From the NCBI RefSeq assembly GCF_000178155.2, contig NZ_ADKM02000032.1, positions 1-63,601 on the forward strand: a stretch of 63,601 nucleotides of DNA. Reading direction: 5' to 3'. Positions within the stretch are counted from its first letter, which is position 1. Every line of letters begins with the position of its first letter. Positions 24,702-33,205 of this stretch are shown one piece after another. Position numbers and translations under genes: made by a program. The DNA comes from Hominimerdicola alba 8 (GTDB taxonomy: Bacteria > Bacillota > Clostridia > Oscillospirales > Ruminococcaceae). The notes below the pieces were generated by a model, which had not been told where the DNA came from, made no database searches, and saw only the letters and a list, made by a program, of their open reading frames with translations.

Positions 24702-24747
24702 AAATTTTTTCTGATATATTATACCATATATATTACCCCAAAACAAT

Positions 24748-24776
24748 GCCCCGAAGCGTTTTTTACGCTTCGGGGC
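24748..24776 (-). terminator. terminator of S8 protease gene
   Basis: GCCCCGAAGCGT and ACGCTTCGGGGC form a 12-bp perfect stem over a 5-nt loop. On the minus strand it is followed by ATTGTTTTGG, about 30 bp after the protease stop codon. Confidence 0.85.
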
Positions 24777-24804
24777 AAGTAATATATGAATTGGGGGAAT
24801 TTTA

Positions 24805-27800
24805 TCAGAAGTTCTTTACACCCTTGACCTTAGCCGCCAGCATCGATATGTCGGTGACATTCAGCGAACCGTTCCCGTTCACATCAGCGACTTTCTGTTC
24901 GTAACTGCCGATCTTCTTTACGGCCTTTATGTGTGCCGCCGCCTTTGATACATCGGTGACATTTATCACGCCGTCGCCGTTTACATCGCCTTTTTTGCAG
25001 AGGTACAGGTCTGTTGTCAGTTCATCATCAGGCTTGAAAGTTATCGTGCGCGGGATATAGCCCTCAGATGTCAGTTCTATCCTGAACTCCTTTTCTGCAT
25101 AGCCTAAGTGGAATGTGTGGTGCTGAGCTGTTACAGCGGCGCTGTAATTCAGTTCATCGTCCACGCAGACTTCCATATCCATGCGGTAGGCATCTTCTAC
25201 CTTTACGCGCATGTTGTTGCTTGTGCTCTTGTTGCCGCCGCTGACCGCATAATAGCGTATCAGCGCATTGTTGCACCAAGCATCTGCCTTTGTCTTGCTG
25301 TCGATGGGCTTCCATTCGCCCTCAGGCAGCAGCATCTCCCAGCCCTGTTCGGTTATCTTGCCTGCGCATTCGATCTCAGGGATATCGGCAGGCATCAGCT
25401 TGTCGCCTGTCTTCACAGTGATATTGTCGGCTACAGAATGCACGAAAGGTGCATCGGGGGAATATTTAGCCATGTTGAAAGCGCGGTCGGCAACGGTTAT
25501 CGTGTAGTCGGTGAGGTCGGTGACATCGTACTCGAATACCATCTCTCCGTTCTCGTCACAAGATGCGGCAGCAACATCGAAGAAGTCTTTGCATATATCA
25601 CTGCCGTTGTTTGCGTTTGCTTCTATATAGTCATCGAGGTAAGCGGGTGTTGACTTTGTGAATTTATCGTCTTTTTGAGTTTCAAGGATCGTATAGGAGG
25701 GCAAAGGATTGAATATGTACATAGCATCGGTCAGCAATCTCGCGGTGGGCTTTTTGTCATCTAAAGCGCCGGGTACGCCGCCCTTGCCGTTGCCTATTAT
25801 GTATATACCGTCAAGCCTTTCATCGCTTGCCTTAAAGCTGAGTATCTTCCTGCCGTTTTTCTCGGTCAGCTTCACATCGCTTATCTTTGGGTCTGTGCTG
25901 TCAACACAAAAGCCGAATTCGTAAGACTGTTTTCTTTCGCCTGCGTTTTCGGTACACAGCTTTGTTTCGTATTTTGCCGTGTACTCGCCGTCATCTATCG
26001 GGACTTCTACAATATAGCCGATATCATTATTTGAGGCGTTTGCGATGATCGAGTCTGGGGTATGTACCACCACATTGCCGTCCTTGTCGATGACATCTAT
26101 ATAGCTGACTTGTGCATCGCGCAGTACGCCGTAGCGGTAATTCATATCATCAGCCATACCGTCCCAGTTGGGAGAATAGCAGTACTCATAGCGGGCAGCA
26201 TCACGGCAGGCATCTGTACATGCTGAAAGGACTTCATCGGTGTTCTCGGAGTAGTCTTCATTCAACATCAGCTGTGCCCTGATAAGTTCTGCCAGCGATA
26301 TACATGACGGTACAGGAGTGCCTAATATATCCGAGAACATGTAACTGTGTTTGCCGTTTGAGGGGTCGGCATTAAGTTCACAGCTGACCATCGGCAAACT
26401 GTACCAGTCGCCGCGAAAACCTACTATAGGTATGGAGATATCACAGCACTGCACCGAACCCGAAAGGCTGACATAGCCGTCAACGAACCAGCCGTTTTTG
26501 AAGACTTCGTCCTTAGCGGCGGCATACTCTTCGTCAATATCTACGGTTATGGTGAACTTTCTTTCTTCGCCCGCCTCTATCGCCAGCATATCATCGGGCA
26601 TATCGGCGGTGGTGATGACCTTTTCGGGTGCGTAGCCGATGTGTATGCCATCTTCTTCGTCTATCTTATCGGTGGTGAATTCGGCGGAAGCATTTGTGAA
26701 GAACACGGTATCATCAGATATGTTCTTCATCGTCACATCAAAGCTGAAGCTGTTGCCGTCTATCTCGCCCTGACTTATGCAAGCCTTGCCGTCACTGCCT
26801 GTCAGTATGACTTTTGTGTCTTCAAGATTTGCCATGTTCACCATGCCTGCGCCCTGTTTTCTGGGGGACTGGTAAACATCTTCTATCTTAAGGGGAGTGG
26901 CGCTGTTCATCATGACATTTTTCATCATCTGTATCTTTTCAGCACCGCTGAGAGATATGCCGTTCTTGTCCAGCCAGCATGAAGTAAGTGCCGCACAGCC
27001 TGCCACATATGGTGACGACATAGAAGTGCCCTGCATATACTCATAAGCGTCGTTTGCGCGGTTCGATGCTGATGTAAGCGCGCCGTAGCCTGCTATTTCG
27101 GGCTTTATCTCAAAATTTTCGGGTATGCCCGATGATGTGAACTCGCACAGACCTGTTTCTGTACCGAGATATTCTATCGGAACATCAAAGTTTATATGCT
27201 TTTTCTCGGCATTTTTCAGGGTATCGGTATATTCGCGGTCAACAATGAGATAGTGTATTATGTGAGAAGTAAGGTTGAATTTTAAGGCTTCTTCGACCGT
27301 GCCCGGAAAGATGATGCCCGCTGCACCCGCCGCAGACGCATAATAGCACGCGCGTTCGGGTTCTGTACAGCCTTCAAAGTCTAGGATTATCAGTTTGCCT
27401 TTGAGTTCGTCAGTGTAGTTGCGGTAGTCAAAATCCTTTGCCATGCCGCAGTATTCGTAATCATATTCGCCTGTCAGACTGTCATCTGAATATGATAATC
27501 TCGTATAAGGCAGCTTTGTGCCGTCGGGCAGTTCCATCTTGGTCACGGCATCAAGATAGGCATAGCCTGCCGCAACGCTGAATGCGCTGTCCATCAGCGC
27601 AGGTGAGCCGATGGTGCAGGTATCGGGGTTTTCGGGCATGTGTTTTGCTGTACCCGAATTGCCCGCAGATGCCACTATCATAACGCCAGCATCAACTGCG
27701 GTATCAAATACCTCGTTATATATATCGTATTCTTTCGGTGACTGTGTAGCTGAACCGAAACTCATGTTTATAACATCTGCGCCCAGCTTAACCGCATCTT

Positions 27801-28692
27801 CAACGCCCGCGATGACAGCTGATTCGTATATACTGGGCTTTTCACCGTTGCGTGCCGATTTGAAGAATATCAGCTGTGCATCGGGTGCGGCGCCGTGCAG
27901 CGTCTTGCCGTCATGCTCGACCCTGTTGCCTGCCGCAATGCCCGAAACGTGCGTACCGTGATACAGCATGTAGCTGTTGGTCTGTACCGAGTACATTTTT
28001 TCCTCATCGGCATAGTTGACCGCAAAAGGCACTTTGCTGTTTCTGAATGCCTTTTCAGGGTCTATGTCGTGGCTAAGACCTTTTGTGTTGATGACATTTA
28101 CCACATCTTCGTAGCTGAGTTTGGTTTCGATGTCATCAGCCAGCGGCGCAAACATCTCGTGGTCGAGGTTGAGTTCGGTGTCTATGACCGCGATGACCTT
28201 GCCCTCGCCCGTCAGCTCTGTATCTTCGAGAAATGTGTCAAGACCGCCCTCAGGGTTTGCAACATCAAGCTGAGGCACCAGCGTCATGCCCGATTCCACC
28301 ACATCTTCAACGTTGTACATGCGTCCGATGTCATCGGTAAGGCTTTCGGGCACAGTACACGAAAAGCCGTTGAACACCGAGTCGTAGGCAAATTCCATCT
28401 CTGCATCGGGGTAAAGCATCTGCACCGCCGCAAAGACATTCATGCGCTCGTTTTCAAGCTGTATCCTGCGGTTTTCTGCCGCCTGAGTATCGAGGTAATC
28501 GGTGCCCATGCTGCCGCAGTTACCGAGTATGGGGTCGCCTTTCAGCTTAACGATGACATTCACCTTTTTTTCGGTCGAATAGTCCGTCCTGTTCGGCAGT
28601 TCATCTGCCACAGCAGGCATCAGTGTGCCTGCCAGCACTGCCAGCGCAGAAGTAAGCCCCGCCAGCCGCCTGATAGTTTCCTTGTTTTTCAT
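24805..28692 (-). CDS. secreted S8 (subtilisin-like) protease with C-terminal dockerin
   Basis: 1295 residues. A signal peptide (about 1-29, ALAVLAGTLMPAVADE) is followed by an inhibitor-like propeptide (to about 150). The S8 catalytic domain has Asp171 (AVIDTELNLDHE), His245 (LYHGTHVSGIAAG) and Ser557 (MQGTSMSSPYVAG). A PA-type insert (about 400-510) interrupts it, as in C5a-peptidase/lactocepin proteases. Fn3-like beta domains fill 610-1200. The last 65 residues are a type I dockerin with two Ca-binding repeats (GDVNGDGVINVTDVSKAA; DVNGNGSLNVTDISMLA). It is therefore expected to dock on a cohesin scaffold at the cell surface. A family 1 element lies between its promoter and start codon. Confidence 0.95.
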   Translation of the reverse strand: MKNKETIRRLAGLTSALAVLAGTLMPAVADELPNRTDYSTEKKVNVIVKLKGDPILGNCGSMGTDYLDTQAAENRRIQLENERMNVFAAVQMLYPDAEMEFAYDSVFNGFSCTVPESLTDDIGRMYNVEDVVESGMTLVPQLDVANPEGGLDTFLEDTELTGEGKVIAVIDTELNLDHEMFAPLADDIETKLSYEDVVNVINTKGLSHDIDPEKAFRNSKVPFAVNYADEEKMYSVQTNSYMLYHGTHVSGIAAGNRVEHDGKTLHGAAPDAQLIFFKSARNGEKPSIYESAVIAGVEDAVKLGADVINMSFGSATQSPKEYDIYNEVFDTAVDAGVMIVASAGNSGTAKHMPENPDTCTIGSPALMDSAFSVAAGYAYLDAVTKMELPDGTKLPYTRLSYSDDSLTGEYDYEYCGMAKDFDYRNYTDELKGKLIILDFEGCTEPERACYYASAAGAAGIIFPGTVEEALKFNLTSHIIHYLIVDREYTDTLKNAEKKHINFDVPIEYLGTETGLCEFTSSGIPENFEIKPEIAGYGALTSASNRANDAYEYMQGTSMSSPYVAGCAALTSCWLDKNGISLSGAEKIQMMKNVMMNSATPLKIEDVYQSPRKQGAGMVNMANLEDTKVILTGSDGKACISQGEIDGNSFSFDVTMKNISDDTVFFTNASAEFTTDKIDEEDGIHIGYAPEKVITTADMPDDMLAIEAGEERKFTITVDIDEEYAAAKDEVFKNGWFVDGYVSLSGSVQCCDISIPIVGFRGDWYSLPMVSCELNADPSNGKHSYMFSDILGTPVPSCISLAELIRAQLMLNEDYSENTDEVLSACTDACRDAARYEYCYSPNWDGMADDMNYRYGVLRDAQVSYIDVIDKDGNVVVHTPDSIIANASNNDIGYIVEVPIDDGEYTAKYETKLCTENAGERKQSYEFGFCVDSTDPKISDVKLTEKNGRKILSFKASDERLDGIYIIGNGKGGVPGALDDKKPTARLLTDAMYIFNPLPSYTILETQKDDKFTKSTPAYLDDYIEANANNGSDICKDFFDVAAASCDENGEMVFEYDVTDLTDYTITVADRAFNMAKYSPDAPFVHSVADNITVKTGDKLMPADIPEIECAGKITEQGWEMLLPEGEWKPIDSKTKADAWCNNALIRYYAVSGGNKSTSNNMRVKVEDAYRMDMEVCVDDELNYSAAVTAQHHTFHLGYAEKEFRIELTSEGYIPRTITFKPDDELTTDLYLCKKGDVNGDGVINVTDVSKAAAHIKAVKKIGSYEQKVADVNGNGSLNVTDISMLAAKVKGVKNF

Positions 28693-28805
28693 AGAAAATG
28701 ATCCTCTCCTTTGTTATTTGTGGGAATACACGTTCATCTGCAAAATGAACTTCCATCTATAATACGTTTCAGAACGCCAAATACTTGCAGACAAAAAAAA
28801 TTTTT

Positions 28806-28916
28806 TTCGGTTATCCCGCTGACACACCACAAAAACAGCGGCTATACAGAACTTAAGGTTCTTGGCGTATATTTTTGTTTACCGCATTTTTAGTTGGTGT
28901 GCTAAAGGGATAGTCA
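28806..28916 (+). mobile_element. family 1 miniature element, copy D, in the protease leader
   Basis: A 111-bp copy with both ends (CGGTTATCCCGCTGACACAC and GTGCTAAAGGGATAGTCA) but lacking the central GC hairpin of copies A and B. Its sequence otherwise follows copy B closely (GCGGCTATACAGAACTTAAG). The flanks are A/T runs giving AAAATTTTT on each side (28797-28805 and 28917-28925). It sits in the 5' leader of the S8 protease gene. Confidence 0.8.
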
Positions 28917-28952
28917 AAAATTTTTTTGCGGTGTGCATTCCCGACACATCGA

Positions 28953-28981
28953 ATTATAAACCATTATGTATCGTTTGTCAA
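28953..28981 (-). promoter_or_regulatory. consensus promoter of S8 protease gene
   Basis: On the minus strand: TTGACA (complement of 28976-28981), a 17-bp spacer and TATAAT (complement of 28953-28958). It points to the protease, whose start codon is about 255 bp away with a family 1 element in between. The rest of 28693-29086 has no gene. Confidence 0.8.
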
Positions 28982-29086
28982 GAAAACTGTGCGGCAGTAT
29001 ACAATGAACGCTCACATATCATGCCGCACGCATAAGCGTTTTGGTCTTTGCATATAAATGAACAGCATATAAAGGGGGCGTAAGAG

Positions 29087-30754
29087 ATGAAAAAACAAGG
29101 CTTTCTCAGGGGGAGTGCCATACTGGTGAGCATGGTGGTCATAACAAAAGCGCTGGGGCTTGTGTACAAAGTGCCGCTGGCAAACCTGCTGGGCGGTACG
29201 GGAATGGGCTATTTCTCGGCGGCGTTCTCGGTTTTCACACCGATATTCGCGCTGGCGGTGTCGGGCATACCCTCAGCTATGGCAAGGCTTGCCGCCGAAA
29301 ATTCCGCGCTGGGCAGGTATTCCAATCTGCGCCGTCAGCGGCGGGTGGCGATGGCTGTCTATTCGCTGACAGGCATTGCCGCAGCAGGGTGTGTGATGCT
29401 GCTGGCGGGGTGCGGGGCAGTGGGCAGGGAAGTCCGCGCGGCGCTGGTCTGCCTTGCGCCATCGGTGATCTTTTGCAGTATCATGAATACCGAGCGCGGC
29501 TACCACGAGGGTCTTGGCAACATGTTCCCCACCGCCTTTTCGGAGATAGCCGAAACGCTCTTTAAGCTGATACTGGGACTGGGGCTGGCATTATTTGTTA
29601 AAAAGACGGCGGCTGACAGTTTTGCCGCTGACGGAACGGTGTTCGGCATAAAGTGCGGAACTCTTGCCGATGCAGACAGTGCCGCACTGCCTTTCATCGC
29701 GGCGGGGGCGGTGCTCGGTTCGACACTGGCATCAGCCATCGCCTGCGGGGGACTGCTTATCGTCATGCGCATACGCGGGGACGGTGTCACCGCAAAAATG
29801 CTCGCGGAAGACCCTGTGTGCGACAGCCGCCGCCGTCATGCAAGGGCACTGCTGAGCCTTTCGGGTTCGATAGCTTTAGCCGCAGTGGTCACCACCCTGA
29901 CGGGCATGCTGGATATGCTCACCATCTCACCATGCCTGAGCCTCGCCATAGCACGCACCCCCGAAAAATTCGCTGCCTTTTCGGGCATATCACCCGATGA
30001 ACTGCCGAATTTCCTCTACGGTTCGTATGAGGGGCTTGCGGTCATGCTTTACGGGCTTGTGCCCACCCTCACCGCCATGCTGGGCAAGAGCGCTTTGCCG
30101 CCCCTTACCGAGAGCCTTGCGCGCGGCGACAGCCTTTCAGCTTCCCGCGACCTGCGCAGGCTGCTCACCATATCTGCCGCCGCCGCCATACCCTGCGGGC
30201 TTGGCATGACCGCGCTTTCGGGGGATATACTACGCTTTCTGTTCGCAGGCAGAAAGCCCGAATGCCTTGCCGCTGAGGTGCCGCTTGCGATACTGGGCGT
30301 TTCTGTGATATTCTTCGGCATAGCACTGCCCTGTTTCACTGTGGTGCAGGCGATGGGCAAGCCCTCAAAGGTGACAGTGATGATGCTGGTCAGCGGCGTG
30401 ATAAAGCTGGTGCTGAATTTGGCGCTGATACCATTTCTGGGACTGAGCGGTGCCGCCATCGCGGAACTTGTCAGCTGTGTTTATGTCTGTGCCGCCGCTG
30501 TACACGAAACGCTGGCGCTGTCACAATGCCGCATCAGCCTGCGCCGCACCTACATAAAGCCTGTCTACGCGGGGGTGATGTGTGCCGTCACTGCAAGGCT
30601 GAGCCGCGATGTGCTTGCACGATTTCCCGTCCCCGACCGCTTATGCACTGCGGCGGCGGTGGTGCTGGGCGGGGGAATGTATCTGCTTTCGCTCTTCCTG
30701 CTTGAGGAGGGGGCAGTCAATATTTTTGGCTTTACCGCCGATACGCCGCAATAG
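29087..30754 (+). CDS. MurJ/SpoVB-like oligosaccharide flippase
   Basis: A 555-residue polytopic membrane protein of the MOP exporter superfamily (about 14 hydrophobic segments). The N terminus GSAILVSMVVITKALGLVYK and GGTGMGYFSAAFSVF are typical of SpoVB/MurJ-like lipid-linked oligosaccharide flippases; the conserved GIPSAMARLAAE follows. These move undecaprenyl-linked cell-wall precursors or spore-wall material across the membrane. GC is clearly higher here than around it and the spacing from neighbours is large, so it is a single-gene unit. Specific substrate unknown. Confidence 0.88.
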   Translation: MKKQGFLRGSAILVSMVVITKALGLVYKVPLANLLGGTGMGYFSAAFSVFTPIFALAVSGIPSAMARLAAENSALGRYSNLRRQRRVAMAVYSLTGIAAAGCVMLLAGCGAVGREVRAALVCLAPSVIFCSIMNTERGYHEGLGNMFPTAFSEIAETLFKLILGLGLALFVKKTAADSFAADGTVFGIKCGTLADADSAALPFIAAGAVLGSTLASAIACGGLLIVMRIRGDGVTAKMLAEDPVCDSRRRHARALLSLSGSIALAAVVTTLTGMLDMLTISPCLSLAIARTPEKFAAFSGISPDELPNFLYGSYEGLAVMLYGLVPTLTAMLGKSALPPLTESLARGDSLSASRDLRRLLTISAAAAIPCGLGMTALSGDILRFLFAGRKPECLAAEVPLAILGVSVIFFGIALPCFTVVQAMGKPSKVTVMMLVSGVIKLVLNLALIPFLGLSGAAIAELVSCVYVCAAAVHETLALSQCRISLRRTYIKPVYAGVMCAVTARLSRDVLARFPVPDRLCTAAAVVLGGGMYLLSLFLLEEGAVNIFGFTADTPQ

Positions 30755-30792
30755 TCAGAACAAAGCCTTTCACTAACACCCTTTTTGACCCA

Positions 30793-30820
30793 AAAAGTTG
30801 TACGTTTTTGTACAACTTTT
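30793..30820. terminator. palindrome after flippase gene
   Basis: AAAAGTTGTAC and GTACAACTTTT form an 11-bp perfect stem over a GTTTTT loop, about 40 bp after the flippase stop. The stem ends in T residues, so it may terminate in either direction. Confidence 0.6.
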
Positions 30821-30985
30821 AATGAAATAAGTCCAAATTAAATGAAAAAACAGTTGTTTGAATAAACTGCGCGTGGATATTATGTGAAAAATGACGATGA
30901 TATTTTAGCCTGATAAAAGGCAAAAGTGCCGCTTCGTGAGGTCGTCTGCGGGGGGAAAATGATGCCGAAAACGTCAAAGTGTATA

Positions 30986-31014
30986 TTGACAAAATCTGCC
31001 CTTTAGTGTATCAT
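30986..31014 (+). promoter_or_regulatory. promoter of repeat lipoprotein gene
   Basis: TTGACA (30986-30991), a 17-bp spacer and TATCAT (31009-31014). The expected transcript start is near 31021, at the base of a hairpin. The interval 30821-30985 shows nothing else. Confidence 0.8.
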
Positions 31015-31021
31015 ATCAGTA

Positions 31022-31089
31022 GCGGGGAAGATATCCCCGCAGGTAAAACATATGCCTGTCACAACGGCATGGGGCTGTGGTGACGGGGC
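31022..31089 (+). promoter_or_regulatory. structured 5' leader of repeat lipoprotein gene
   Basis: GCGGGG (31022-31027) pairs with CCCCGC (31035-31040) right at the predicted transcript start. GTCAC (31058-31062) with GTGAC (31080-31084), extended by GCC/GGC, forms a second stem. A 5'-terminal hairpin would stabilise the mRNA; no ligand class is recognised. Confidence 0.4.
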
Positions 31090-31107
31090 AGAAACGGAGG
31101 CATAAAA

Positions 31108-33153
31108 ATGAACAGGAAGATCATTGCATTCACAGCGGCGCTGGTGTGCCTGCTGTCAGCCTGCGGCAGTATCGACAAGTCTGCCGAACGCGCCGAGAGA
31201 TCGGTGGGGACGCAGGTAAACTCTGAAAAATCTGCTTTCGGTGACGAGCAGATAAAGAACATGAACTCTATCGCGAAGACTGCTTACAACAGCGTGATGT
31301 GCTACTTTGCAGACAGCGAAGAAAACGGCATACTGCCCGAACAGATATTCGCTGACGGTATGCTGGGCGGTCTTAACAAGCCTGAGGGTCTTAAGCTGGG
31401 CGAAGACAGGCAGTACAGCATATACGGTGAAGCACAGATAAACACCGACCTGACAGCGGTGGGCTGCGGCGAAGTGACCGTATATGTGGGCAGGCTGACA
31501 GACCGTGATGTTTTCGTGCAGGTGCGCGATGACAACGGCTGTATCGGTCAGTACCCGTCGCCCATAACGGCAGAAGATGAGAAAAATGTGGTCTGGACAG
31601 AGTATCTGGTATCTGACGAGGGCAAGGCTGATGAAGTCAACACCGCCGCAAAGGACGCTTACATGGCGATGGACATGATACGTGAAAACTGCGAGCTCAA
31701 CGGCGAACTTGACAAACTCGACAGCTTTTTCCCGAAAGCGCGGGCTGAGGGCGGTTTTAAGATCGCTGACGGCGCTGATGCTGTGGGCGACAAACTGCTG
31801 ACAGAAGTTCTTGCAGATCTGCCCGATGCTGAGGTATACATGGGCTATTTCACCGACGATGGCGAAGAAATGCCGTTCATACAGGTGCGCGGCAAGTACG
31901 GTCTTATCGGTCAGTACCCCGACAATATACAGGCAAATGACAGCGCTGAGTGGACAAAATTCAGACCGTTCGATGTGCAGAATGCTCCTGAGGTCGGACT
32001 TGATGACCTCAACGAGGCGGCTAAGAAGGCTTTCAACATGACGGCTGATCTTTTATTTGACAATGAAACACAGGGCATACCGTTCAATGAGTGCTTTGAG
32101 AGCGGTGCTTTCGGTGTGCTTAACACTGCTGACGGTCTGCCGATAGCTTTTGGCGGCAGTCACGAAAACGAGTTTGAGAGAATTGTCAACAGAGAACTTG
32201 CACGGTACTTTGACGGCGCACTGACTGTCTATGTGGGGCGTATCGATGATGAAGACTTCTTTGTGCAGGTGCGCGATGAAAAGAGCGGTCTGATAGGTCA
32301 GTACCCCGCAAAGGCGACTGAGGCGCAGGCATCTGAGGTAAAATGGACAGAGTTCTTTGAATTTGAGTCTGAGCCTGCGAACTTTGACCTTAAATCACTG
32401 AATTCCATCGCATGGACCGCCTACAACAGCGCGGCAGAGTACATAGCCGATATGGAGTGCGAAAACGGCACTGACATGATAACCACCGTGACAGGCGGCG
32501 GCTTCCCGCAGGCGTATTCTGCTGAGGGTCTGACTGTTTCGCGCAGGGCTTCGGCTGAAAAGGGCGATAAACTGATAAATGAAGAGCTTAAATGGAATTA
32601 TGAAGGCGTTATCGTGCATGTAGACATCGACACCGCAGGCGAACTGACAGTATCGGCTGAGAACCCCGACGGCAGGGTGGTGGGGTATTACCCCGTAAGG
32701 TCACAGAGTTCGCAAAGCGCTTATGAGTCTGACGCTTTGGCAGCGCTCAAAAAAAAGATCAGTAACTTAAAGACCCTTAACGGCGAAGCAAAGACAGCTT
32801 ACAACGCTGTGGCTGAGTTTTTAGCCGAAAAAGAAGCAGAGGGCACACCGATCGAAGAGTGCTTTGAGAGCGGTATTTTCGGTGCGCTGAACACTGCTGA
32901 CGGTCTGCTGATAGACCCTGATGCCGCATATGACAAAGAGGGCGAGAAGCGCGTCAACGAATACATGTCGTCATATGGCGTTGATGTCACACGGAGAGTC
33001 TATGTGGGCTATCTGGGCGGCTATGACTTCTTTGTGCAGGTGCGCGATGATGAAAGCGGTCTGATAGGTCAGTACCCATCGGCTGAAACAGAATGGTGGC
33101 AGGCATCAGATGTTAAATGGACAGAGTTCCATGAGAGCGAGCCTGAAAAATAA
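31108..33153 (+). CDS. lipoprotein with five internal repeats
   Basis: A 681-residue protein. Its signal peptide has a lipobox (ALVCLLSACGS, lipidated Cys about residue 21). The mature part is five tandem units of about 115-125 residues. Each opens with a helix like LNSIAKTAYNSV or LNGEAKTAYNAV and closes with a strand motif like FFVQVRDDESGLIGQYP. Unit 4 is the most diverged. The helix-then-beta pattern recalls globular domains of ruminococcal pilin-like proteins, but I cannot confirm homology. Function unknown; surface adhesion or fibre contact is a guess. It has its own promoter and terminator. Confidence 0.8.
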   Translation: MNRKIIAFTAALVCLLSACGSIDKSAERAERSVGTQVNSEKSAFGDEQIKNMNSIAKTAYNSVMCYFADSEENGILPEQIFADGMLGGLNKPEGLKLGEDRQYSIYGEAQINTDLTAVGCGEVTVYVGRLTDRDVFVQVRDDNGCIGQYPSPITAEDEKNVVWTEYLVSDEGKADEVNTAAKDAYMAMDMIRENCELNGELDKLDSFFPKARAEGGFKIADGADAVGDKLLTEVLADLPDAEVYMGYFTDDGEEMPFIQVRGKYGLIGQYPDNIQANDSAEWTKFRPFDVQNAPEVGLDDLNEAAKKAFNMTADLLFDNETQGIPFNECFESGAFGVLNTADGLPIAFGGSHENEFERIVNRELARYFDGALTVYVGRIDDEDFFVQVRDEKSGLIGQYPAKATEAQASEVKWTEFFEFESEPANFDLKSLNSIAWTAYNSAAEYIADMECENGTDMITTVTGGGFPQAYSAEGLTVSRRASAEKGDKLINEELKWNYEGVIVHVDIDTAGELTVSAENPDGRVVGYYPVRSQSSQSAYESDALAALKKKISNLKTLNGEAKTAYNAVAEFLAEKEAEGTPIEECFESGIFGALNTADGLLIDPDAAYDKEGEKRVNEYMSSYGVDVTRRVYVGYLGGYDFFVQVRDDESGLIGQYPSAETEWWQASDVKWTEFHESEPEK

Positions 33154-33171
33154 TGATAGACAACAGATAGC

Positions 33172-33205
33172 AAAAACTCCGTACCAACGCAGGTACGGAG
33201 TTTTT
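33172..33205. terminator. bidirectional terminator
   Basis: AAAAACTCCGTACC pairs with GGTACGGAGTTTTT (14 bp perfect) over a 6-nt loop. It separates the convergent lipoprotein gene and nagA and has T runs in both directions. Confidence 0.9.

Noticed and set aside
24805-28692. Autotransporter or phage tail protease reading of the S8 protein
   Set aside because: The signal peptide, PA insert, Fn3-like region and terminal dockerin identify it as a secreted Gram-positive cell-surface protease.
16604-28916. Family 1 elements as intrinsic terminators or attenuators only
   Set aside because: The hairpin could act that way, but the 9-bp flanking duplications and nesting show that they are insertions first.
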